Below, piece after piece: positions 46,860-55,540 of a stretch of DNA of 64,000 nt (the first letter of the stretch is position 1; every line of letters starts with the position of its first letter). This stretch comes from Megaustenia siamemsis. Taxonomy: Eukaryota > Mollusca > Gastropoda > Stylommatophora > Ariophantidae. Below the pieces are notes generated by a model. That model was not told where the DNA came from, ran no database searches, and saw only the letters and a program-made list of their open reading frames with translations. A program made the position numbers and the translations under genes. Location: positions 107,512,396 through 107,576,395 of the forward strand of contig JAVIAB010000092.1 in the NCBI GenBank assembly GCA_032433765.1. The letters run 5' to 3'.

Positions 46860-47815
46860 CAATGTTGTTGACGGTTTACCGTGCCACTACACCAAACTAT
46901 CTAGTATCTCTCACTTTGTCACCGGCGATATTTCTTTCCTTATATTTTGCCAGCTTTAACCAGGTATAGCAACTTTCCTCTTCTCATATTGTGCCCGAAT
47001 AATGTCGATTATTTCTTTCTGGTGTTTTTTATGCGCTCTTTATTTATGTTGGCCTATGAGTGAGAAACAAAGTTGAACGCATTTGAAAATAAATGTCTAA
47101 GGAAAATACTTGGTATAGCATGGAACGAATTCAAAACAAACGAGGAAATTAGAGAAATCGCCAATCAACCACTAATACCTTCAGTAATAAAGAAAAGACG
47201 ATGGTCATACGTTGGACATGTGATGAGAAGAGGTAATAACCGAATAGCAAAGCAAGCCCTCATATGGGAAACAACAGGTAAAAGAAAAAGATGAAGACCG
47301 AGGGAGACACTGAGAAGAACATTGATGAGAGAGGCAAGAGCAGCAGGAATCGGCTCCCTCAATGAGATAGAACTGCTTGCACAGAACAGAGACAGATGGA
47401 GAGATTTGATAAAATATCTTTAAAAGAAAACTGCTGGAACAAAAAAATGCATATAGGAGAAGGTGTATCTTGGTCTACGCCCTATGGGCCGGTAACGGCT
47501 CGAAAGGTCAATAGATAGATAGATGAGTGAGAATGTCCTGGGTGTTCTTTTTAACTGTCCAAGATAATTCCCTTCAATGAGTAAGAATTGGCTCTATATA
47601 ACACCAATTAACTCTCTTTCTCACTTCTATTGACAAAGACTTGATACACGATGTTTTTAATGTTCTTAAATACTACTTTGACTTGTGCTATTCTGATTTT
47701 TATCTCAGTAGTGAATCTTCCGTTCGATGTTATTATTGTGCTCTTGTATTTGGCGCTCTGCACTTCATTCACATTTATTCCCATAATTTTAACATTTTTA
47801 AAACGAGACACCCTT
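46860..47815 (-). mobile_element. LINE family A relic split by LINE C
   Basis: 46860-47055 carries the complement of the family A 3' end (TTTGCCAGCTTTAACCAGGT, GTTTTTTATGCGCTC) up to GTTGGCCT. 47533-47815 resumes in register with the next family A segment (TGAGTAAGAATTGGCTCTAT, complement of R-A-N-S-Y-S; then the I-T-S-N-G-R region). The 457-bp gap is LINE C. Confidence 0.8.
47066..47522 (+). mobile_element. LINE family C, 5'-truncated insertion with 10-bp duplication
   Basis: It encodes a LINE C-terminus: N-A-F-E-N-K-C-L-R-K-I-L-G-I, then R-R-W-S-Y-V-G-H-V-M-R-R, then A-L-I-W-E-T-T-G-K-R-K-R, then A-Q-N-R-D-R-W-R-D-L. There is one stop at 47292-47294. It ends in a (TAGA)n tail rather than (GAT)n. 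Flanked by ATGAGTGAGA at 47056-47065 and 47523-47532. Inserted into a family A relic. Confidence 0.9.
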
Positions 47816-47819
47816 GGGC

Positions 47820-48685
47820 AAAGTGGAGTACCTGTTTAGGCCCCCTACAGCAGGTGGTGGATGGTATTGTGGATGTAGTCGATATGTAGAACACGTTATG
47901 GTCTCTACTTTGTGACGGCAGGCAGAGGCAATCGCAACTGTAGATACAATGGCTGTGATCTCCGACTAGTACCGTCCATGCCGAGAAGGGATTGAAAGGT
48001 AAGCTACCTTCTTTTAATATCGAGAATAATTATGTCACCAAAACAAAACAATGTCTACAGCTAACTGTGTTAATTAATTGATTGATGTTAATTACCAAAA
48101 ACAGAAATAATATTACGTCTAATTTTAAAATACATTCAAAACAATAAAATAGTCATGAGTGATGTGATGTGCAAAATCTTTGATATATGTCTAAAAGAGC
48201 TGAAGTGAATGTTATTGTACAAATGGCAAGAACGACTAGCTGCGAAAATTCTGACAAGTAAACAGTATATATATGGAGAAGATACACGGAAGTGAATTTA
48301 CTTGTACGTAATTATGTAATAGCTTTAATGAGGTATATTAATTTCCTTACAGAGCGTGAAGAATGTCAGTATATCGGCAGTTTCCTAAACTATATATATA
48401 TATATATACTATAATTATCTACGTACGATATAAGTATTTAATACGCCCAACCAGACTTTGTTCATTTATTAATGTGCAGTGATAGACCTATAGTTGTTAT
48501 AATGTTAATTAGTCATGTTTGTGAAGAGTTAATAAACTTTTAGAGCGTAATTAAAACTTTGTTTTCGAGCTTACGTGGAGTGTCGAGAACACATGTGTTT
48601 GGTTTTTAGCTTTTTTTTTTATTTCTTTAATTGTATTAGTCATTGGTACATGTGAGCCTTTAAACACACCGCAATTGATGGCCAC
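47820..48685. other. No recognisable gene
   Basis: Nothing supported. Confidence 0.4.
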
Positions 48686-48688
48686 GAC

Positions 48689-48947
48689 AAGTATAAATAT
48701 TTGTTATGTTCCTCAAGCATAAATATTTGTTATGTTCCTCAAGTATAAATATTTGTTATGTTCCTCAAGTATAAATATTTGTTATGTTCCTCAAGTATAA
48801 ATATTTGTTATGGTCCTCAAGTATAAATATTTGTTATGTTCCTCAAGTATAAATATTTGTTATGTTCCTCAAGTATAAATATTTGTTATGTTCCTCAAGT
48901 ATAAATATTTGTTATGTTACTCAAGTATAAATAGTTGTTATGTTCCT
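48689..48947 (+). repeat. 26-bp minisatellite, about ten copies
   Basis: The unit is AAGTATAAATATTTGTTATG plus TTCCTC, nearly identical in all copies (one GTTAC, one TAGTTG variant, one GGTCC). There are no spacers between units, so it is not a CRISPR array. Confidence 0.95.
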
Positions 48948-49004
48948 AACAAAAGTCACAATTTGTGTCGACCATTGACTGTTTCGTCGATTCAATAACA
49001 AGGA

Positions 49005-50395
49005 CATGATGATAATGGTGGCAATAAAGCAGGAGGAGAAAATAAGGAGTAATAATGGCAGCAGCAGTGGTGGTGATGGTGGCGTTAGGAGTAGCAGTTG
49101 TGTTAGTGTTGGTAGTAGCAGCAGCTGTGGTGGCGGCGATATTAGTAGTAGTTGTTGTTGTAATAGTACAGCAGCAGTAGTAATGATGGCGGTTATAATA
49201 GCTGTTGTTGTAATAGTATAGCAGCAGTAGTAAAGTGGCGGTATTAGTAGTAGTTGTTGTCGTTGTTGTGAAGCAGTAGTGGTGGTGGTGGTAGTGGTAG
49301 TTGTTGTTGTTTAGCTGCAGTAGTAGTGGTGGTAGTAGTAGTAGGTGTTGTAGTAGTACAGCTGCAGTAGTAGTAGTGGTGATGGTAGTGGCAGTTGTAA
49401 TAGTACAGCAGCAGTAGTAGATGTTGTAGTAGTGACAGTTGTTGTAATAGTACAGCAGTAGTAGTAGTGGCAGTTGTTGTAATAGTACAGCAGTAGTAGT
49501 AGATGTTGTATTAGTGGCAGTTGTAATAGTACAGCAGCAGTAGTGGTGGTGGTAGTAGTGGCAGTTGTTGTAATAGTACAGCAGTAGTAGTAGTGGTAGT
49601 AGTAGTGGTGGTAGTAGTGGCAGTTGTTGTAATAGTACAGCAGCAGTAGTAGTGGTGATGGCAGTGGCAGTTGTTGTAATAGTACAGCAGCAGTAGTAGT
49701 GGTTGTAGTATCAGTTGTTGTAATAGTACAGCAGTAGTAGTAGTGGTGATGGTAGTGGCAGTTGTTGTAATAGTACAGCAGTAGTAGTAGTGGTGGTAGT
49801 AGTGGCAGTTGTTGTAATAGTACAGCAGCAGTAGTAGTGGTGGTAGTAGTTGCAGTTGTTGTAATAGTACAGCAGCAGTAGTAGTGGTGGTAGTAGTGGC
49901 AGTTGTTGTAATAGTACAGCAGTAGTAGTAGTGGTGATGGTAGTGGCAGTTGTTGTAATAGTACAGCAGTAGTAGTAGTGGTGATGGTAGTGGCAGTTGT
50001 AATAGTACAGCAGTAATAGTAGTGGTGATGGTAGTGGCAGTTGTAATAGTACAGCAGTAGTAGTAGTGGTGATGGTAGTGGCAGTTGTGATTGTATAGCA
50101 GCAGTAGTAGATGTTGTAGTAGTACAGCTGCAGTAGTAGATGTTGTAGTAGTACAGCTGCAGTAATAGATGTTGTAGTAGTACAGCTGCAGTAGTAGATG
50201 TTGTAGTAGTACAGCTGCAGTAATAGATGTTGTAGTAGTACAGCTGCAGTAATAGATGTTGTAGTAGTACAGCTGCAGTAATAGATGTTGTAGTAGTACA
50301 GCTGCAGTAATAGATGTTGTAGTAGTACAGCTGCAGTAGTAGTAGTGGTGATGGTAGTGGCAGTTGTAATAGTACAGTAGCAGTAGTAATGGTGG
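49005..50395. repeat. (GTA/GTT/GCA)n compound satellite, left part
   Basis: It is built from GTN trinucleotides with higher-order units of ~50 bp (GCAGTTGTTGTAATAGTACA...) and, from 50100 to 50335, about eight 29-30-bp units containing GTAGTAGTACAGCTGCAGTA. Long open frames on the minus strand (up to ~400 codons of T, A, L, Y, C and H) are by-products of the trinucleotide period. Confidence 0.95.
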
Positions 50396-50484
50396 TATAG
50401 CTCGTTTCAAAACATTTGCCCAACTTCAAAACGCTATTACTCTCTAACCGTTTGTTAAATACTTTTGAAATTTTCCAAATGTTA
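50396..50484 (+). repeat. Left terminal inverted repeat (with TA duplication)
   Basis: Ungapped 69% match to the complement of 54061-54147; the first 36 positions match at 29. Confidence 0.75.
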
Positions 50485-50851
50485 TTAGAATGCAAAAGAC
50501 CCTTTAAATGTATATTTAACAAATATCTTGCAGCTGCAGTTTTCTTAAAGCGGCGATATTTCTTTGATGTTTGTCAAAATTGTAAATTGTGAAGCCCTAA
50601 AGAATAGAAATTACCGTAGTTGCTGGTCTACGATTAATTTTCACTAGGTAAAGGCGTGGCCGTAATGGGGAAATAACTGGATAAAACAAAACACCAGGAG
50701 AATTATTGTCTGCTCAGTTCGAGGACGGACGATAATAATATCAAGGTATACCTGTATGTCCAATTTTCATAGTTGTGTGGTCCTGAAAAGGACCGTTTGT
50801 TGAAATAATTTAAGGTAATATAGGGGCCAACATTGTGGGGGCTATATACTT

Positions 50852-51907
50852 TCATTCTGAATCAGACGAGTCTAAAAGATTAATAACTGTTTGGGGTTGA
50901 ACATTCCACAAACCATCATTTTTCCAATATTCCTCTTCCTGTTTTAAGACGTGGTCTTCACATTTAGCCCAATAATCTTTGTCTATATTTAATAAAGCGA
51001 GATTAGCAAGAGTCTTTACATCGCATATTTTGAATGTTGTATTTTCATCTGCCACTTGTCCTTTTAATTTTGCCCAGATTAGTTCTATTGGATTTAAATG
51101 AGCATGGTAAGGTGGCAGCCTCAAACTTATATGACCGTGCTCTTGGATAATCTTATCTATTTGAAAAATCTTTGTCCTCTGTTTTTGCTTTACTAGAGAT
51201 AGTAATTCAGGTTTTAAGTACATGTTATTAAATTGTATGTGCTCCTTTGTGAGCCATATCTTAATAGCATCTTTTGTACTGGATGACGTCGGCACTTTAT
51301 CTTCAAGTGCAACAATGTTGTGGTACGCTGCATTGTCCATTATTAGGCAAGATGGTCGATCTAGTGCTGGGAGAACAGAATTTTCAATCCAATGTCTAAA
51401 TATGTGACCATTCATCTCAGAGTGATAATCCCGATTGTCTATGGATTTTGAAAGAAAAAGGAGCTCTGCATTCTGTATTAGTCCATGTTGTCGACTACCT
51501 GCATGAGCAATTATCAAGCGCTGTCCTTTGCTGCTAGGTATTAATCTCTTAATCTTTCCATCTGATGACTGCCATTCCCTTAGGTTAGTGTGGTGAACAT
51601 TGATCCATGTTTCATCCAAGTACACAATATCATAACGTTGCTTACGCACCTCTTTTACTTCACGTAAGTACTTGCTTCTCATGACTACTATATGTGGCTT
51701 CTCACAGATGATGTTTCGTCCATTGGAATACTTTCTGAATGTAAAGCCTGCAGCTCTCACATTTCTCCATAATGTAGACTTTGATATTTCAATACTGTTG
51801 TTCTTTTTCAGCGATACTTTTAATTTTCTTATTGTAACAGTTTCATTCATACCCAACATTTTGCGAATTTCACTTCTAATAAGTTCACTGTCGAAATTAT
51901 CCAACAT
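50852..51907 (-). CDS. IS630/Tc1/mariner-superfamily transposase, wide-spaced DD(83)E, intact
   Basis: 351 residues with no stop or frameshift. An N-terminal helix-turn-helix region (about residues 20-60) is followed by the catalytic core: D98 in I-V-Y-L-D-E-T-W-I, D191 in L-I-M-D-N-A-A-Y-H, and E275 in P-P-Y-H-A-H-L-N-P-I-E-L-I-W. The last two are separated by 83 residues. Classic Tc1 and mariner have 34. The insertion between them is rich in K, E and L. The nearest type I recall is the DD82E ('Sailor') group and its relatives, so this is probably a member of that wide-spaced lineage. It would act in the nucleus, cutting at the terminal repeats. The ATG at 51905-51907 is chosen because it matches the M-L-D-N-F start common in such proteins; the frame stays open for 18 more codons upstream. 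A TATATAAA box lies 92 bp upstream of it. Confidence 0.85.
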   Translation of the reverse strand: MLDNFDSELIRSEIRKMLGMNETVTIRKLKVSLKKNNSIEISKSTLWRNVRAAGFTFRKYSNGRNIICEKPHIVVMRSKYLREVKEVRKQRYDIVYLDETWINVHHTNLREWQSSDGKIKRLIPSSKGQRLIIAHAGSRQHGLIQNAELLFLSKSIDNRDYHSEMNGHIFRHWIENSVLPALDRPSCLIMDNAAYHNIVALEDKVPTSSSTKDAIKIWLTKEHIQFNNMYLKPELLSLVKQKQRTKIFQIDKIIQEHGHISLRLPPYHAHLNPIELIWAKLKGQVADENTTFKICDVKTLANLALLNIDKDYWAKCEDHVLKQEEEYWKNDGLWNVQPQTVINLLDSSDSE

Positions 51908-51939
51908 TTTTGCTCTTCCTTGTGATTTTGTATATTTTG

Positions 51940-52030
51940 AACATTGACGGTCACGTGCTTGAATTCAGCGATTAAATGACCGTTTAGATAAATGACCGTT
52001 TATATAATAAATAATTGATATGACGTCATG
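51940..52030. promoter_or_regulatory. Divergent promoter-like region between transposase and cargo exon
   Basis: Two direct copies of AAATGACCGTTTA (51974-51986, 51990-52002), an inverted ACGGTCA at 51947-51953, an E-box CACGTG at 51952-51957, TATATAAA on the minus strand at 51999-52006, and a perfect cAMP-response element TGACGTCA at 52021-52028. The motifs are seen; function is inferred. Confidence 0.45.
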
Positions 52031-52381
52031 GGACGCACCAAAATGGCAGCTTATTTATATTCGAGCTATGGACTAAGCAATGTTTACATTGAACAACACG
52101 ATAAATGTTATTGCTGCGAGTTGGCAGATTTTTGAAAATGTTTTCAAGGGTTTGAACATAAATGTTTGTTCACAGTTCGTTAACCTTCGCTGTAGATAAA
52201 GTCGTTAATTGGATGGCTTCGTTTCAGACATTTTTGACGTTGGTAGCTAAGGACCTAACTAGTGCAAACCGATGGCATTGGCAAGAATCATTTTGAATCT
52301 ACGAAGTGGGCTCATTGTGTGTTTAACTCAAACGCATATGTGCTTTTTAACCAAAGACCTTTTTTTGGGGACTCAATGCAG

Positions 52382-53051
52382 ATATCCCCGATGGAAGAAT
52401 AAATTGTACTATTAGTCCCATAAATGATTCGCTTCCAGAGGTTTATGATGTAAACAAAGCAGTTTTGTCATTGCAAGTGAATAATGTCCACACCTATAAT
52501 TGGTTAGGATTGTGTAGCAGCAGCAGCTTTATAGCGAACACAGAAAACATCACAGGATTGTGCTGTTCTGAAACAGCTATGCCATGTTACCCTAGAATTG
52601 ACTTTAATGGGATTACTGTGACCACAAACCACTCTCCATGTGTGTGCCACATATTTACACCCCAGAAAGAAATACTGAATATAACAACACCATGTGCCGT
52701 CTGTGATATTAATGACCACAGACCAGGAGCCTCCAGTATGATTGATACAACTGTTGCACCAAGCACTTCATCAGTAGAGCCAGATCTATGGAATGTTAAT
52801 CTGACATTGTTCTTGAATGATGTCCAAGTTAATGAGACATCAGAATCGTGTGGCATGAGCTACAAGAAGGGAGCGGAGAACATCAAGTTCTGCTGCTATA
52901 AAGGAGACTTGCCTTGCTATCCCAGAATTGCCTTAAATGGAATCACTGTAGTTGAAAACTTCTCCTCTTGTGTAAACTACACATTCACATCTAAGAGTGA
53001 ATCAGTGAAGGTCACAAAATCATATTCTCTCTGTGGTTTTACTAACTACAG
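52382..53051 (+). CDS. Unrecognised extracellular protein exon with two cysteine-rich repeats
   Basis: An open frame of about 223 codons is bounded by an acceptor (ACTCAATGCAG, AG at 52380-52381, phase 1) and a donor (ACTACAG|GTAATG at 53051/53052, phase 2). It contains a domain twice. Copy 1 has L-C-C-S-E-T-A-M-P-C-Y-P-R-I-D-F-N-G-I-T-V; copy 2 has F-C-C-Y-K-G-D-L-P-C-Y-P-R-I-A-L-N-G-I-T-V. Each is preceded by a single cysteine and followed by S-x-C-V and a late cysteine. A Ser/Thr-rich linker (A-P-S-T-S-S) joins them. At least eight N-x-S/T sites imply secretion or an ectodomain. I know no family with this signature. No signal peptide is visible here, so it needs an upstream exon. A possible terminal exon begins at 53258 (after TTCCTTCTTGCAG) and would end at 53324; this is speculative. 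It lies inside the transposon's inverted repeats. Confidence 0.65.
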
Positions 53052-53059
53052 GTAATGTG

Positions 53060-54050
53060 GCTTCTGTTGGATTGGAAATGACAAATTACCACCACTGTGT
53101 GTCTATATGTTTGGAATTGGAGTCATCAATGACGGCCTAATATCATCAAGTGCTATGACGATCATCAATTTCGGGAGGACGTGAACTCCCATGGTATATG
53201 GTGGATAGGCGGCAGGAACCATTGAAGGCTATGTCTGAAAAGTGTTCCTTCTTGCAGTTTCCTCATATTCCAAGTCCGGCTTGTTGCAGGAGCTACTGAG
53301 TTAAGTGCTCTGTGCACACCGTGAGCTGTGTGTCTCATCCGTTTTGATCCTGCTTCGATATCCCGCTTGTTTACGATGAATGATGATATCGTATGACAGG
53401 GAACAGTTGGCTGTGTTCACTTTCTGCGCGGTTTCGCCTTATGTCTTTTGGCGTGTGCTGAGACTGCTACGATGGGGACTACAGTTACCTTTCTTTGTTT
53501 GGGAGATGAGTTGGTAATTCGGATGATTCCACTGGCACGGGCGGTTGAGCAATTATGGATTTTAATTCGTTTGCTGTGATGCCGAGTTCTTCAATAACCA
53601 ATAACCAATCAATAATTAGATAAATCCAAAATGTGTCTTGTCCTATTCTCAGGGTTTTCTAAAGAATGAAATAATCTTCCTCGTTTAGCCTCTTTGCAAA
53701 AATAGTCATACATTTTTATTGCGATGTTTTGTAAACTGCAGAATTTCATTTTAAGACTCATGATAAATGTTATTGTTCCACGTTACGCCGCTGAATTAAC
53801 GGAAATGGAACACACAATGCCTCGTGTTTACTACAAGTGTCTAATTGTGTCAGACAACTCACGCGGAAAGCGTGAAAAATCGTAAATTTGAGCGTGTATA
53901 GATTTGTAATCGCTATTTTTAACTTAAATACTGTAAACACTAAGTTTTGACTACATCAATGGGTCGTTATAAATTTATATAAATCAAATAAGCAATAATA
54001 ATAACCAAATGTTTGTTTTTAATGAAATTAATTCCCTGTTGGGTTCTAAT
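53060..54050. other. Right arm of the transposon, no recognised gene
   Basis: Apart from the possible short terminal exon (53258-53324), no coding feature is seen. Confidence 0.4.
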
Positions 54051-54058
54051 CATTATAA

Positions 54059-54147
54059 CTATACATGCAAATTTTGAAAAAAATACAAAAAGCGGTTTAA
54101 AAGATATTGATTTTTAAAGTTGGGCACGACTTATGAAACAAGCTATA
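54059..54147 (-). repeat. Right terminal inverted repeat (with TA duplication)
   Basis: Partner of 50396-50484. Conserved blocks include GTTTCA, GCCCAACTT and AACCG, read inward. Confidence 0.75.
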
Positions 54148-54215
54148 GTATTAGTAGTTGTTGTTATTGTAATAGTACAGCATCAGCAGTAATGGTTGTG
54201 GTATTAGTAGTTCTT
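54148..54215. repeat. (GTA)-type satellite, right part
   Basis: TTGTAATAGTACAGCATCAG continues the array that ends at 50395, separated from it by the transposon. Confidence 0.85.
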
Positions 54216-55420
54216 TTTAGAGCCCTCAACAAATAGAAGGAAAACTCTATTACACGTAGGAGCGCTATAAAATACGACAGTGTCCACCGACTTCAATAAT
54301 GCCATATATATATAATGCGAGTGTAACTAGATACATCCAACTAGTTCTTAAAATCAAGAGGATGGGAAAAAAAGCCACTCCCAACTACCAACCACCCGAC
54401 CAATTCTCAATCTTTAGGGTGGAAAAGAACAAAATGTAGACTCACATAATGGTGCTTGAACTCAAAGGATGATATTGTCAAAGAGCAAAACGATAAAACT
54501 AGCATAAGATATTTATTATATGTGAATGTGGAGAACAACGAACGGTATCACAAAGTACGTTCAAGAAAATGTGGCTATCTACACACATTAAATCAACGAC
54601 ATACAGAATTGTTAAAAGCGTGATGTTTTTTTTTTAATGCAAGAAAATATAAAACTGTTAAATAATTCTTCATGCTCCGCATTAATAAATGTCGCTACAG
54701 AAAACATCCAGGAACCAAAAAAAAAACTAGAACAACGAATGTAATATAGAGAGGACTATTTCATGCGCATATGAACTACGAATTTTACGATACCCATAAT
54801 AATAACGCACATAAAACTGCATACCTTAATAAAGCAGTGTTTCGCAGAAACGAATGGTAGCATTCCTTGAATTATTGACAACAACAGCAACCAGATTAAA
54901 CTTACAAGAGCAGAATTAACTACTAAATAGAGGGGAAGGTAGGAGTTGGGGGGCATATTAAAGAACCACCCTATATCATGAACATTTAACCGATACAAAT
55001 AAATGCAACATAAAGTGTCTTGGATATGCACGAATCCACACAAAGTGACATGCTAGATTCTGACAACTAGAATTGAGGCCGTTGTTAACGGACATGGGAG
55101 AAATGCCGAGATCACGACAAGATCATTATTTGAACTAGGACAATAAAAATGATGAAACTGTAATCAGGAGTCAGCACTAAATTTGGAGTCAAGTGTGGTA
55201 CAAGTAGGGGGAAACAACTGAAAGGACAGATGATTTAGTTCTCAATGTAGGTGTAAGCTACAATGACTATCAGCATGAATTTACTTCGCCAAGTCTGTTT
55301 TAGGGAGAATCATATTATCATTTTTGGAAGAGCCAGAAATGCGAACAGGAGGTTCATTATCTAAATAACTAACTATGTAATACTATATATTAATCTTAAA
55401 TATTAATACTAAATATCTAC
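54216..55420. other. No recognisable gene
   Basis: AT-rich. Nothing supported. Confidence 0.4.
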
Positions 55421-55540
55421 GTAATACCGATCACATCATTCCATAAATCATGTGTTGATGGTCTATAAAAAGTATGGTCACTAAAACAATATTCCCTATG
55501 CGCCACTCGACGTGACAGGACTCTACTTTTTTACTTACTA
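55421..55540 (+). mobile_element. SINE I, 3' part
   Basis: GTAATACCGATCACATCATT ... ATCATGTGTTGATGGTCTAT ... TATTCCCTATGCGCCACTCG ... GACGTGACAGGACTCTACTT. The head is missing. Confidence 0.7.

Larger units (their letters stand above)
50398..54145. mobile_element. 3.75-kb Tc1/mariner-superfamily transposon with cargo exon
   Basis: Terminal inverted repeats start TAGCTCGTTTCAAAACAT (left) and TAGCTTGTTTCATAAGTC (right, complement). Counting the flanking TA, 60 of 87 positions match without gaps. TA is duplicated outside (50396-50397 and 54146-54147). The same (GTA)-type satellite lies on both sides, so the insertion site is certain. It contains a transposase gene (-) and a splice-bounded cysteine-rich exon (+). 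The intact transposase contrasts with the diverged ends: either the family's ends are naturally imperfect or the gene has been kept by selection. Confidence 0.7.

Noticed and set aside
48689..48947. CRISPR-like array
   Set aside because: Units are directly tandem with no spacers, and the DNA is eukaryotic.
49311..50522. 403-codon minus-strand open frame (and a 299-codon one overlapping it)
   Set aside because: They translate a trinucleotide satellite into runs of T, A, L, Y, C and H. Period-3 repeats stay open by chance in several frames.
53258..53324. Terminal exon of the cysteine-rich gene
   Set aside because: The acceptor and phase fit, but 22 codons without a motif are too little to call.
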